DNA from: an uncultured Methanobrevibacter sp.
Lineage (GTDB): Archaea; Methanobacteriota; Methanobacteria; Methanobacteriales; Methanobacteriaceae
Direction of reading: 5' to 3'
DNA: 64,000 nt
Assembly: GCF_947169325.1 (NCBI RefSeq)
Contig: NZ_CAMVPN010000002.1
Span: 1-64,000, forward strand
Numbering within the stretch: the stretch's first letter is position 1; the number at the start of each line of letters is the position of its first letter. A program made the translations under genes and the position numbers. Under the pieces are notes generated by a model. It made no database searches, had not been told where the DNA came from, and was given only the letters and a program-made list of their open reading frames with translations. Of this stretch, positions 42,288 to 55,200 are shown piece after piece.

Positions 42288-42686
42288 ATGATGAAGATTG
42301 AAGACATTAAAAACCCCGAGCTTAAAAATCACATCAACATGATTTACATGCACGGTGAAAATCAGAATCAGAAAGCCATTGATGCAACAGAAGAAGAAAT
42401 TAAAGAATATATCAAGGACAACTATTTTATCATATCTATTGAGGACGGAAAGCCTGTTAAGATTCCTTATGGCAATGACGGAGAATATATTGTTCCCATT
42501 TTTACAGATGAACAGGAATACATTAACGGAATGCAGTACTTTTCACTGAACGTAATGGATGAAAACAAGGATTATATCATTGAAAAACGAGATTGCTTTA
42601 AAAAATTAAAGGAAGATCCTAATTTCTTAGGATACATCGTAAATATTGCAAGAGTAAGCTATATAATCAATCTTACTCTTTTATAA
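42288..42686 (+). CDS. SseB-like protein D
   Basis: 132 residues, one base behind msrAB and so very probably in its operon. GEYIVPIFTDEQEYINGMQYFS and FLGYIVNIARVSYII match the SseB-like blocks of the copies at 39601-40804. The 'NP' position is replaced (VNIAR). The end overlaps the convergent Mrp gene by 14 bases. Confidence 0.66.
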   Translation: MMKIEDIKNPELKNHINMIYMHGENQNQKAIDATEEEIKEYIKDNYFIISIEDGKPVKIPYGNDGEYIVPIFTDEQEYINGMQYFSLNVMDENKDYIIEKRDCFKKLKEDPNFLGYIVNIARVSYIINLTLL

Positions 42687-43653
42687 ACTCTTTTTGTATG
42701 TCTGAAACTATTTCGACAAACCTTTTTGAAACCTCATCGCTAGGGTCCAGCACTGAAATGACGGCTTCCTTGTTTGGAGACTGTGAGACTGCCTCTTCAA
42801 TCGGAAGGTCTCCCAGATATGTGATTTCCATCTCTTCAGCAAAGGCCTTTCCGTTTCCTTCACCGAATATGTAGAGCTTTTCATCACAGTGTGGACATAT
42901 GTAATATGCCATGTTCTCGATAAGTCCAATCTTGTCTATGTTCATCATTCCAACCATCTTTACGCATTTCAAAACGTCTTCCTGTGATACGACGTTAGGT
43001 GTGGTTACCATTATTACAGCATCAGCATCAGGAATTGTCTGAAGCACTGTTAAAGGTTCGTCACCTGTGCCCGGAGGGTTGTCGATGATAAGATAGTCAA
43101 GCTCGCCCCAGTGAGCATCTGAAATGAGTTGCCTGATTGCACCGGTCTTTTGCGGACCTCTCCAGATGATTGGAGTGTCGATGCTGTCAAGCAGAAATGC
43201 CATGGACATTACTTTAAGTCCGCTTGGAAGTGTTACCGGAAACATTGAATGCTTGTACTCTTCCTGTTTTGCCTTTATGAATTCTGCCTTTTCCTCATCA
43301 TTTGCAAATGTCTCTTTTGCCATTGCTCCTTCTGTGAGTTCCTTGAATACTTCAAACTGGTAGTTGCTGAAGTTTTCACCGTACAGTTCGATTCCAAGCA
43401 TTTTTGGAATGTTAGGACCATGAATATCAGCATCCAATATGCCTGTCTTGAATCCGAGTTTCTGGAGGGTTTCTGCAATGTTTGCAGCTACGGTGGATTT
43501 TCCCACTCCTCCTTTTCCGCTCATGACGACAATCTTGTGCTTTATTTGACCTAAGTTTTTAGCAAGTCTTAATTCCTGCTCAATCATTTGCTTTTGTTGT
43601 TCAGGAGTCATTTGGCCTCCGTGACCGTGATGACCGTGACCATGTTCTGGCAT
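42673..43653 (-). CDS. Mrp/NBP35-family ATPase (Fe-S carrier)
   Basis: 326 residues. The Walker A loop is GKGGVGKSTVAANIA (46-60). DADIHGPNIPKMLG follows, and a Cys-x2-Cys (CPHC) near 253 holds a bridging cluster as in Mrp/ApbC. A His-rich N-terminus (HGHGHHGHGG) may bind metal. It probably transfers Fe-S clusters to target proteins. The gene for a NADH-oxidase-like flavoprotein lies 25 bases upstream; GGAGATG precedes the start. Confidence 0.9.
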   Translation of the reverse strand: MPEHGHGHHGHGGQMTPEQQKQMIEQELRLAKNLGQIKHKIVVMSGKGGVGKSTVAANIAETLQKLGFKTGILDADIHGPNIPKMLGIELYGENFSNYQFEVFKELTEGAMAKETFANDEEKAEFIKAKQEEYKHSMFPVTLPSGLKVMSMAFLLDSIDTPIIWRGPQKTGAIRQLISDAHWGELDYLIIDNPPGTGDEPLTVLQTIPDADAVIMVTTPNVVSQEDVLKCVKMVGMMNIDKIGLIENMAYYICPHCDEKLYIFGEGNGKAFAEEMEITYLGDLPIEEAVSQSPNKEAVISVLDPSDEVSKRFVEIVSDIQKEFIKE

Positions 43654-43678
43654 AATTTTTCATCTCCTATAAATTTAA

Positions 43679-45010
43679 TTAATTGAATTTTTTACTTACC
43701 TCTTCAACCGCAAGGATTAGAGGGTCTGTCACCATTGATACAGGCGGTGCGTAAGCGAATTCCATATTGCTTAAATCAAAGCATGTCATGCCTTCGGTGA
43801 TTGCAAGTGTCATTGTATCGATTCTCTCAGCAACCCTTTCTTCAGCAATAATCTGGCATCCTATGATTGTTCCGTTTCCATCACATATTACCTTGATGTC
43901 CATCGGTTTGGCGTTAGGATAGTAGCGTGCCCTTGTAAGTGCTTCAACCTTCTGCACGACCGGCCTGATTCTGTTCTGCTGTGCGAAACTGGTGGTGTAT
44001 CCGACTGCACCGAATTCAAGTTTTCCGACTTTTGAAACCATTGAGTTCAGCACAGGATTGAATTTGGATTTTTTGCCGCAGATTGTACGTGCCAAAGTTT
44101 TTGATTCACGCACTGCAGTTGTACCAAGCTGTGAAATGGTGTTTGAACCTAAAATGAGGTCTTTTGACTCTACGCAGTCACCTACAGCATACACGTCCTC
44201 GACTGAGGTTTCCATCCTGTCGTTTACAAGAATTGCCCATCTTCCGATTTCACATCCTGCCTGTCTTGCAAGGTCAAGTTCCGCCCTTACACCTGTTGCC
44301 ATGATGACCATGTCAGCGTCATACAAGTCCTCATCGCCGAAGCATGCCTTTTCGACTTTGCCGTCACCAATGAGTTTGGTAATAGGTTTTCCTAAAACTA
44401 CCTGAATTCCTTCCATTTCAAGGTATTTCACCAGGATGTCGGACATGTCCTTGTCAAGGGATCTTGGAACGATTTGCGGCAACATTTCACTCAGTATTAC
44501 ATCAAGTCCCTGTTTTTTAAGTGCAAATGCAATTTCAATACCTATCAGACCTGCACCTGTGACAATTGCGCTTTTAGCTTCCTTCATAGCTTCCTGCACA
44601 CGGATACCGTCGTCGATGTTTCTTATCCTGAATACACCATCAAGTTCAACACCTTCCATAGGAGGCACAAACGGATTTCCTCCGGTTGCAAGAACCAGCT
44701 TGTCCCAGTTCATGACGTTTTCCTTGCCGTCCTTAACATAGGCAATAGTCTTTTTCTCGCTATCCACAGTTGTCACTTCAGCTTCTGTGATAACCTCAAT
44801 GTCCTTTTCCTTATAATCTTCAGGAGTCCTCATCACAATGTCATCGAATGACTTGATTGTACCGGACAGTACGTAAGGAATTGCGCATGGAGAGTATGCA
44901 ACCTTGTTGTCCCTTGTGAGAACTGTAATTTCAATTTCCTTATTAAGTTTACGAATATTGGAAGCTGTAGAGATTCCTCCAGCTCCTCCGCCTACAATTA
45001 CTACTTTCAT
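43679..45010 (-). CDS. NADH oxidase/CoA-disulfide reductase-like flavoprotein
   Basis: 443 residues. FAD motif VIVGGGAGGIST, the redox-active cysteine C42 in YSPCAIPYVLSG, a second NAD(P) motif in IVTGAGLIGIEIA and the C-terminal dimerisation domain (KVGKLEFGAVGYT...). The C42 line matches the NADH-oxidase/CoADR family, which reduces oxygen, peroxide or disulfides. In a methanogen, oxygen defence or thiol turnover are both plausible. Confidence 0.88.
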   Translation of the reverse strand: MKVVIVGGGAGGISTASNIRKLNKEIEITVLTRDNKVAYSPCAIPYVLSGTIKSFDDIVMRTPEDYKEKDIEVITEAEVTTVDSEKKTIAYVKDGKENVMNWDKLVLATGGNPFVPPMEGVELDGVFRIRNIDDGIRVQEAMKEAKSAIVTGAGLIGIEIAFALKKQGLDVILSEMLPQIVPRSLDKDMSDILVKYLEMEGIQVVLGKPITKLIGDGKVEKACFGDEDLYDADMVIMATGVRAELDLARQAGCEIGRWAILVNDRMETSVEDVYAVGDCVESKDLILGSNTISQLGTTAVRESKTLARTICGKKSKFNPVLNSMVSKVGKLEFGAVGYTTSFAQQNRIRPVVQKVEALTRARYYPNAKPMDIKVICDGNGTIIGCQIIAEERVAERIDTMTLAITEGMTCFDLSNMEFAYAPPVSMVTDPLILAVEEVSKKFN

Positions 45011-45100
45011 TATAACATAACCACTTAAGATTTATAACATATATATTTATTATTGAATACATATAAAAAAGTAACTATTTAATAGGTTTTAGGTTGAAAA

Positions 45101-45730
45101 ATGAGGGAAATAGAATTTAATTTAGATGAAAATCCGTTTATCGATTTTCTGTCATCAAGATACTGCATGAATGCACGTATTAATGTTGAAAAATTATGGG
45201 ATTGGTGTCATGAAAATGACAGGTCATTTTTTGTGATGTCTTTGGGATGTCTGCTTAACGCCGTAAACAGGGTTCCTCAGCTTAAAAGAAGAATCATAAA
45301 CGGCAAGGCTTATGAATTTGATTATCTGGACGGAACATGTCCGATAATGGATGAGGAAAATGAGATTTATCGTGAAATGAGAGTCATGCCTCCTGAAAAA
45401 TTTGACAGCATCTTAATTTGGCATGATTATGTGAAGGAATTGTCACAGGACATACTGTCGGGAAAAAGTGAAGGGTTTGCTGTCGACATGCATTTAAGGG
45501 ATAAGGAAAACATTGCCAATTTCTCATGCATCCCATGGGTTGATTTCGATTCAATCACCAACTGCATCGTCGAGGCCAACCAGATCCAGCCGCTTCTTAC
45601 ATGGGGACGTGTAAACGAAAATCATGAAATGACCGTTTCAATTACAGTCAGCCACATATTCGTCAACGGCCGTGAACTGGGGCATTTCTATGAATATGCC
45701 CAAAAGGAATTCGACAAGACCCCTAAATGA
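45101..45730 (+). CDS. CAT-like acetyltransferase
   Basis: 209 residues with the chloramphenicol acetyltransferase fold: FFVMSLGCLLNAVNRVPQLKRRI, FSCIPWVDFDSI and SHIFVNGRELGHFYE. The catalytic His is H185, but the HxxxDG motif reads H-x3-NG (N189). CAT-like proteins without the Asp are common outside resistance genes and may use a different acceptor. It overlaps the stop of the convergent zinc-ribbon gene by 8 bases. GGTTG before the start is a weak ribosome binding site. Confidence 0.83.
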   Translation: MREIEFNLDENPFIDFLSSRYCMNARINVEKLWDWCHENDRSFFVMSLGCLLNAVNRVPQLKRRIINGKAYEFDYLDGTCPIMDEENEIYREMRVMPPEKFDSILIWHDYVKELSQDILSGKSEGFAVDMHLRDKENIANFSCIPWVDFDSITNCIVEANQIQPLLTWGRVNENHEMTVSITVSHIFVNGRELGHFYEYAQKEFDKTPK

Positions 45731-46085
45731 TTCCGAAAATGAACAGGAATATTGAAATCAGAACGATAATCAGGGCATGGACTCTTGTTCTTTCATCTTC
45801 AATCAGTTTGAATGAGACATAAAATGTCAATAGAATGCACATCAAAGGATACAGTATAATCCTGTCGGAGTTGATTACTCTGACGTTGTATCTTGATGCA
45901 AGAATCGCCACGAACTGTATGAACAGTGTCAGATATCCGAAAAGAATCATCAGATGGACCTTATTTATCCCATTTGAACTGCTTTTTGTTGTGGTTACAA
46001 CAGGAACGTCAATCTTTGAGCCGCAGTTCTGACAGAAAACTGAATTTTCCTCTACCTCTTCACCGCATTGCGGACACTTTCTCAT
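45723..46085 (-). CDS. Zinc-ribbon membrane protein
   Basis: 120 residues. N-terminal zinc ribbon C4, C7, C18, C21 and three transmembrane helices (about 43-63, 75-95, 103-120). It shares the plan of the zinc-ribbon membrane proteins at 18609 and 23690. It follows the giant adhesin gene on the same strand but a hairpin terminator separates them, and GAGGTGAT before the start supports independent expression. Confidence 0.8.
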   Translation of the reverse strand: MRKCPQCGEEVEENSVFCQNCGSKIDVPVVTTTKSSSNGINKVHLMILFGYLTLFIQFVAILASRYNVRVINSDRIILYPLMCILLTFYVSFKLIEDERTRVHALIIVLISIFLFIFGII

Positions 46086-46207
46086 AATATCACCTCTACT
46101 CTTCTGTTTTTGATTCTAAAGTGGTCTTAAGGATTGTAATCTTAACTTTTTTCATATGAATATTTTAGTGAATGGTCAGATATACGATTTTCTAAAAAAA
46201 GAGAAAT

Positions 46208-46231
46208 ATAAGGGAAAATGATATCCCTTAT
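46208..46231 (-). terminator. Adhesin terminator
   Basis: ATAAGGGA and TCCCTTAT form an 8-bp stem around an 8-base loop, overlapping the adhesin stop codon. On the minus strand a run of seven T follows. Confidence 0.62.
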
Positions 46232-49200
46232 CTTATAGTAATTTTTGCTTTAGTGCTTGATGAAGCATACATCTTGTCGCCTGCAAAGCTTAAAGCCACT
46301 ACAAACTTGCCCCTTTTGGAAATGCTAAGTGCAAAGGTAGCTTTTCCACTGCCGTCTGTTTTGGCGAAGTATGTTCTTCCATTGAGTTTCATGGTTACAG
46401 TCTTACCTGCCTTGAGGTATGCATTGCCGTCAAAGGATGATCCCATATCGGTTTTGAGGTTTACTGTGTAGGATTTAGTTCTTGCACCTGCTTTGAATGA
46501 TTTTGCAGCCGCTTTTATGCTTGTCTTTTTCAGTTTTACGTTGATGTTCTGCACGGTAAATGAAGAGTTGTACTCAGAGTCGCCTAAAAATGCTATTGCA
46601 AAGGTGTATCTTCCTGCCTGTTTCAGGTTGATTTGCAATTGCGCCCAACCGGTTGAGTTGGTGGTCTTGTTGTAGACATGTCCGTTGAATCCGATTTTTA
46701 CCGGTTTGTCTGATAACGGCTTGCCGTTTTCATCAACCAGCCTGACCTTGAAGTAGTGTCCCCTTTCACCTGCATCGAAATCAACTGCATAGGTAGTGTA
46801 TTCGCTTGCAATGATTGAGGTTGCAAGTCTTACCGGAGCCAAATCCTTAAGCTCAATTGTAGTGTTTGAAGGCAATATCACATCGCTTCCATCATATTTG
46901 ATGTCAACCACACTGTTTGCAGAGGCGTTAATTACAATAACGCCACTTGCATCGGTAGCTGTCTTGAACTGCTTGCCGTTTATAGCGTAGGTAATGTTCG
47001 CATTTGCGATTGGAGCGCCTGCATCATCAACCAGAACTGCAGTGATTTTTCCGTCACCGCTTACTACAATGTCTTTTAATTCACTTTCATGGGCAGTTGC
47101 ATTAATCTGCTTGGATATAACTGCAGGTGCATGTGTGTCATCACCCGGATAGACCACAACGATGCTGTGGCTATCGGCAGCTAAGCTTGGTACTGTGAAG
47201 TTCACATTACCGTTTTCATCCAAGGCAACACTGGTTTCAACTCCGTCAATGATGAGTGACACGTTTCCGGTTGCATTTGGAATTGAGACTGCAATTTCTG
47301 AGTCCTCACCAAGCTTAATGTCACCGACTGTCACATTGACATCACTGGTCTTTTTGTCTATGCTGAATGACTGAGATTCAATTGCCATCTCGTTGTTTTC
47401 ATCTCCGGTGTAGATTACGGTTACTGTGTGGTTTCCTGCCTTGAGGTCTTCCAATGGATAGCTTAAAGATCCGTTTTCATCAAGTTCAACCTCTTTTGCA
47501 ACACCGTCGACAATGACGAACACTGAACCTGTAGCGTTTGGAATGTTTAAGGTAATGTTTCCATTTTCTCCTGCCTTGATTTCAGGAACTGTCACATTAA
47601 CGACTGGAGTTTCCTTCTCTGCCACTTCAATTGTCCTGACAGCTGATTTGGAGGCATTGAACATGTCATCACCAAGGTATCTTGCGCTGACGTTGAATTT
47701 TCCTGCTTTATCCATCACGACATCAACTGATGTTGCATTTTCAAGGTCAATTGAATATTCTTTATCACCAACAGTTACAATGACGATTCCGGTTGCTTTT
47801 GCTGTGACATTTACTGTCACGGTTGATTTTTCACCGACTTTAGCGTCTGTTGCATTCACTGTGAGTGTTGAAGCTAGTTTGTCAACAGCAAATGTAGCAT
47901 TGGCTGTGGTGCCTAAGTATTTGTCAGTTTCTGCAACGCCTGCAATGATTGTGTGCAATCCTTGAGTAGCTTTCATGGTAAAGACATTGTCTTTTACACT
48001 TTGGGCTTTGCCGTCGACATTAACGGCAATGACTGCACCGTCGTATGATTTGACAGCAACTTCAATGTCTTTTCCGATTTCAATGTCTTTCGGCAAGATT
48101 ATTTCAACTGAAGCATCGTATTTTTCAACAGCAAGTGAACCTATATAGGTTTCTTGAGCATAATCAGCAGTTTCTCCTGCAACTACAACAACAGGATAAA
48201 TGCCTGCATCATCAGCTTTAAATTCAACCTTGCCATCGATTACGGTTTGCGGATTGCCATCAATCAGTACGGTTATGTTATCATTATCGGATACCACATT
48301 GACAATGACAGTTTGGCCGACTTTGATGTTATCCGGAATCACAACATCAATGTTGGATGGATCTTTTTCTGTAGCTTTCACTGAAATCGCATTTGAATCC
48401 GCTTCAGTGAAGAGTTCATCACCCAAGTATTTGGCTGAAATGCTGTAATTTCCAACATTATCAAGTTTGACATCAATTGATTTGGCTGAATTCATGTCCA
48501 CTGTATATTCAGAGCCGTTCACATTGACAATGACGATTCCGGTTATGAAATCAGGACTGTTAATGTCAACAGTTGTTTTTTCACCAACCCTTACGTCGTT
48601 TGCTTTAATTGTTATTGTCGGGGCCTTTTTGTCCACTTTAAATGTCCTGTTTGCAGATGCTGAAAGATACTTGTCGTTTTCAGCAACATTTGCAACGATT
48701 GTGTGGTTTCCGGCTGTTGCCCTGATAAAGAACTTGCCGTATATAACTGTTTGGCGAATGCCGTCGACATAGACATTAATGTCAGCACCGCCATATGATT
48801 TGACGGTTACTTCAATATCATATCCTATTTCAATATCTCCCACGTTAATGTCAACAGCTGCAGTGTTTTTGCCTGCTGAAAATGCGTTGATGTATGAATC
48901 TGACTTATAATCAGGGGTTTCAAATGCGTTTACAACAATCGGATAACTGCCTGCAGAGACAACTTCAAATTCGACCTTGCCATTGCTTACTTTTTGAGCG
49001 GTTCCGTTTATCAGCACTTCAATTTGATTATTAGGTGAAGTGACATTAATGACCACTGTCTGTCCGACTTTAATGCCATCTGGAATTTCAACAATGAGGT
49101 TTGATGATGCCTTTTCAGTTGCTTTAACGGCAATCTTATTTGAATCTGCACCGTTGTAGATGTCATCACCTAAATATTTTGCTGAAACATCATATTTGCC

Positions 49201-52200
49201 TGCCTTATCGAAAGTGACTTCAACTGATTTGGCATTTTCCAGATTTATGAGATACTCTGTGCCGTTAACATTGACGCTGACGATTCCAGAAGCAGAATCT
49301 GTGATGTTAATGTCAATTACAGCTTTTTCGCCGACTTTGACATCGGATGCATTGATTGTGATTTTGCAATCCAATTTATCAACAGTGAATGTGTCGTTAG
49401 CAGCAGCATTAAGGTATTCATCTGTTTCCTCAACGCTTGCAGTGATTGTATGGGTTCCTGCAGTTGCTTTCACTTTGAACTTGTTGTCTGTCAATGTTTG
49501 TGCAACGCCGTCCACGTATACTGCAATTTGTGCGCCGTCATATGATTTGACGGTCACTTCAATATCCTCACCAATTACAATATTTCCTTTGGAAATGTCG
49601 ATTGAAGCTGTGTTTTTATCGGCATTGAATGAATCAATGTATGAATCTGGCCTGTAATCTGCGGTTTCATTAGTGTTTACAATGATTGTGTATGCGCCAG
49701 CTTTTGTTACTTCAAATTCAACTTTGGAATTGTTGATTTTTTGCGCAACGCCGTTAATCAGCACTTCAATTTGATCATTAGCTGAAGTGACATTGATGAC
49801 AACTGTCTGTCCGACCTTGATGTTTTCAGGAATTTCAACAGCAATGCCTGATGATTCTTTTTCAGTAACTTCAATGACGATCTTATCGGATTGTGCTTCT
49901 TCAAATATTTCATCACCAAGATATTTTGCTGAAACATCATATTTTCCAGCCTTATCCAAGGTGACTTCAACTGATTTTGCAGAAGATATGTTGACTGTAT
50001 AATCGCTTCCGTTCACATTAACGATGACAATTCCTGTTTTTGGACCGGTAATGTTAATGTCAACAGTGACCTTTTCACCGACTTTTGTGTTGGATGCATT
50101 TACTGTCAATGCCGCAGCCCTTTTAGTGACTTTGAATGTTGCATTAGCAGTCAATTGAACGTATTCATCGCTTTCAACCACATTGACAATGACATTATGG
50201 GTTCCTGCAGCTGCAGTGATTGTGAATTTGCTGTCTTTGACATCCTGCTTTTCACCGTCAACATAAACTGTCATGACTGCACCATCATAAGCGTCAATTG
50301 CAATAATTGCGTCATCTCCAGCTTTAATATCTGTTGGAATGATGATTTCAACATCATATTGCTTTTTGGCAACATTGTAATATGCTGTGATTTCAGATGA
50401 AGCGTAAGGAGAGCTTTCATCTGGAAGATATGCTGCAGTAATATTGTTTTTACCGGCAATGTTTTGGACAGGCAACTCAATTATTGATTTAATGTCATAT
50501 TCCTGTTCACCAATTCTGATTTTACCTGTAGCTCCTGCCGGCAGGGCAATTGTAGCATTAGCTTTTTGGCCTAAAACAGTATCTGCAACTTTCACATCAA
50601 ATTCATAGTTATAGATTGGATTAACTGTGAACACTTTAGTTATTTCAAAGTCATTGTATCTTTCATTTCCATCATATTTGGCAGTTATCTTGTAAGTTCC
50701 AACGCCCAAATCAGAAATTGCGTATCTGTTGTATTTGTTTGCATCAACAATTTCTGTTTTAATGATTTTTGAGTCTTTTGTTACTGTAACATTCAATTTT
50801 CCGTCATCAGTGGCTGTGATGATTGCTGTTGCATTTTCTCCTGCAGTAACATCACCTATGTCTAAAGTGATTTCATAGGTCAGTTTACCTACCCTTAGGG
50901 TTATTTCTTTTACATCACCAATATATTTCTCAGATTCTGATGCATTAACTGTTATTGTTACTTTTCCGTCATCAATAGCTTTGATAAGGCCGTTTTTGTC
51001 AACGGTAGCTATTGAGGAATTTGAAGTTGTGAAAGTGATTTCACCGTCATAATCAACTTCTGTGCTGATTGCCAATTGTGTTTTTTCACCGCCAATCATC
51101 TCGATTGAATCCGGTTTAACGTTAAGTTGGGCGGAAATCTTTTTGACAGTGACATTGACTTCATGAGTTTCATCGAGATATGTTGGAGAGTTTAAGAATT
51201 TGACGGTAACAGTTACGTTTCCTGCCTTGATTCCAGTGACTTTACCATCACTGTCAACAGTGGCAATGGAAGAATCTGTGCTTTCAAATATAACAGTTCC
51301 ATCATAGCTGCCATAAATATTTATTATCTTATTTTCCTTTACATCCACATCTACAGATTCATCGACTTCAATGGTTGCAGGGATCTTTTTGATTGTTAAT
51401 GTAATGTTTTTACTTTCCGCTAGATGTATTTCGTCTTCATCAACGCTAACTGTGATGTTTACGATTCCACCGCTAACAGGAGTGATATGACCATCAGCAT
51501 CGACTTTGGCTATGGATTCGTTGCAGCTTGAATATACTGGTTGACGTCCAAATTCATCATTTGCAATAATGTCATCGGAACCATCCACATCCATTTCAAT
51601 TGTGTCTTTTACATCCAAACCGTTAGCTTTAATTTTATTTACAGTCACATTTATTATAATGCTATCGTCAAGGTATTTAGGAGAATTTTTAGCACTTATT
51701 GTAATTGTTACATTTCCGGCTTTGATTCCTTTAACATTACCATTGCTGTCAACACTTGCAATTGTGTCATTGCTGCTGATAAATGTAATTTTGCCACCAA
51801 AATCACTCGGCTGAACGGTTATGGCCTGTGATTTATCAATTTCAACTATTATATCACTGGCATTTAGATTCGGAGCAATTTTGTTAACTGTAACAGTTAC
51901 ATAAACAACTGCATCTTCATATTTGCCTGATTCATTTGCATTAACTGTGATTCTTGCTTTACCACCAATTATACCTGTGACAACACCGTTTTCATCAACA
52001 GTAGCAACAGAAGTGTCATTGCTTATGTAACTAACTTTACCATCAAATTCGCCTGTAATGACAATGGAGTTGTTTGATTTTGCATCAACATCAAAGGAAT
52101 CGACTTCAACACCAATGTCTGAAGGAATCCTTTTGACAGTTACTTCGACATATTTAACTGCATCGTTGTAATAGACAGAATCTGTTGCATTTACTGTTAT

Positions 52201-55200
52201 TTTTGCTTTTCCGCTTGATACGCCTGTTACAATACCGTTTTCATCAACAGTAGCTACAGAAGTGTCATTGCTAGTGTAGCTGACTTTACCAACAAATTCA
52301 CCGGTGATTACAATGGATTTGTTCGCTTTCACATTAACATCAAAGGAATCGGCTTCAACGCCAATGTTTGAATCTATCTTATTGACAGTTACTGTTATCT
52401 CAACTGAATCGTCAGTGTAGTTTTGGGCATCGTGAGAAGTTATTGTAATAGTTACTGTTCCTCCTGACACACCTGTTACGACACCGTCATCATCGACTGT
52501 TGCAATTGACTCATTGCCGCTTTTGAATGTGAATTTTCCGTCAAATTTATCAGGTTTTTGAACATTAGTCTTGTTAGTGCCTTCCACATCAACTACCAAA
52601 TCACCAGCACTGATGTTCGGATTCATTTTATTAATTGTGAATGTGCATTCATTGACAATGACAGTGTAGTTTTCATCACTTACAGCCTCTGCTGTTGCGA
52701 CATAATCTATACCTGCCGCTAAAGTAGTTTTGTTTGATCCTAAACCCTCATTTCCAACTGCAACATTCACTTTGGTTCCGTTAATGTCAATTGTGTATGT
52801 TCCGGCAAGAGTTGCAGTTACTTTAACTGTCACTTCACCCGGAGAACTGATGTCCTCAACATTGATAACTATGATGTTGTTTCCCTTATTGACTGTGAAT
52901 GTGGCATTGTGAGTGTCTGCAGTGTAGTTTTCATTTGAATATGTAACGTTTGCATAATATGAGCCTGCAGCCAGTTTTATAAGTTTACCTTCACCATTAG
53001 CCACAACATCATAATCTGTTCCGTTAATGTTGACTTTATAAGTGCCTTCCACATCTGCAGTGACTTTGACTGTGGCCACATTTGGATAGGTAACCTCATC
53101 AACGGCGACTGTGATTTGATTTACGGCAGGAATGACATTGAAGTTTACTGTTTGGGTTCTTGCCCTGTAATTTCCATCCCCATTGAATCTGGCCTGAATT
53201 GAATATGAACCAACCTTTACAACAGGCATTGCAAACTCATTGGATTGTGTGACATCACTGATTTCACCGATGAATGTTCCGTCAGTATAGTTGAAAGTGA
53301 CATTGCCTGTTACATCATCCGGAAGCTCGATTTTAAGGATTATTTCCTCCTTATATTTATATGTTTGTTTTGTTGATGATGCATTGAAGTCTGTTGCAGT
53401 TTGTACAACTTCAAATGTTGTTTGGGCAGTTTGGGCATTATAGTCATCGCTTTGGGCAATACTTACCTCTGCCTGATAGCCTGTCGCTACAGGAAGAGGA
53501 ACTTCATGGGAGAATGTGTTACTGCCAGTATTCAACTCAACATTAAACTCTACGAGGTTGGCTATTCTTACGGTGTATGTTCCGCTCAAATTAGTGTTTA
53601 TTGTACCGTTTACATTAGACCCATAAACAATTTCGTTTATGATGATTTCCAGATTAATGTTGGATCTGTTTACATCAAATGTAGCATTTGTTATGCTTAC
53701 TGTGTAGTTTTGATGGTCAGCAAATGTTGTATTGGCCTGATATTTCACACCTGCCGGCAGTAAGATTGTGTTTTGACCGACACCGTTTGCTCCAACAACA
53801 ACATCAACTGAGTATGTTCCATTGATTACAACATGATAAGTTCCGGCCACACTGGCTGATACGCTGACAGTTACATCTCCAGGCAGGTATTTGTCGGTGA
53901 CGCTTACAGTGACATCATTTGATGCCTTGCTTATTGTGAATGTGTCGTTAGTGGTTATGCCGTAGTAATAATCACTTGCATAACCTGTGATGTTTGCATA
54001 ATAACTTCCTGCAGCCAGTTTAACTGACCTTCCTGCAGTGTCATTGGCGACGACATCATAAGCAGTTCCGTTAATGTCGATTGTGTAGGTTCCCGCAACT
54101 GTAGCATTCACTTTAATGGTGATGCTGTCAGGATATGTCGCATCATCCACAGCAACCTTGATGATATTGTCAGCTTTATCTGAAGTTACTGAGATGTTCA
54201 GCTCGCTTGCTTGGAACTTATTGTTTTCAGCATATTTTACAGTAATGTTGAACTTGCCGACACGGTCAACAGTAAACGGATTGGAAATTGACTCATCACC
54301 AATGAAGTAGGATATTGTTCCAATATTCACTTCTTTGCCGTCTGCTTTAACAGTAGGATTGATTGTGATTTGCTTTAAGTAATTGGTTGATATTGAAGTG
54401 TCTGCAATGATTTCGGATGCAAGCTTATTAACGGTTACTGTAATTGTCTTGGTTGAAGAGAGATATTTTTCGCTTTCAGCATAGGTTATTGTTATATGGG
54501 CTTCGCCACCGCCAACAGCAGTTAATTTACCGTCAGAAGAAACGGTTACGACACTTTCATTGTCACTTGAATACTCTAAAGTGTATGCATCTGTTATGTT
54601 TAATGTAGCACCGATGTCAATGTTTTCGTCAGTTGATTTCAATGTTTTATCTTCTGCAGTGATTTCAGTTGCATTCTTTGAAACGGTTAATGATATGGTG
54701 TCTTCTGAGAGTTCATATTTTCTGTCTCCAGGATATCTGACTGTTATTGTTGCTGTACCGTTTCTGTGTGCGGTAATCAAACCAGTGCTTGAAACAGTTG
54801 CAACACTTTCATTACAGCTGATATATTCCAAAGCACCAGCATTAGGATCGACATTAGCTACAATTTGAGATTTTTCATCAATCCTTAATGAAAGGTCCTT
54901 GTTGCTGGTAACGGCAGTTGTAGTGCCATATTTGGTTACAGTGACTGTTAATGTCTTGGATGAAGCTTCATGTGTTGTATTGCCCGCAAACCTAACTGTT
55001 ATAACAGCAGTACCATTGCCCATAGCATTATAGTTACCATCATTATTAATGAATTTGAATACGTTTTCATTGCTGCTTTCATAAATCAGTGCAGTGGTTG
55101 CCTGTGTTCCATTATTATAGAAGATTGCATTAACATTGCCTTCATCATCGACTTTAAATGAATCTTTATCATCAAAATCAACTGCAGTTGGTGCTTTATT

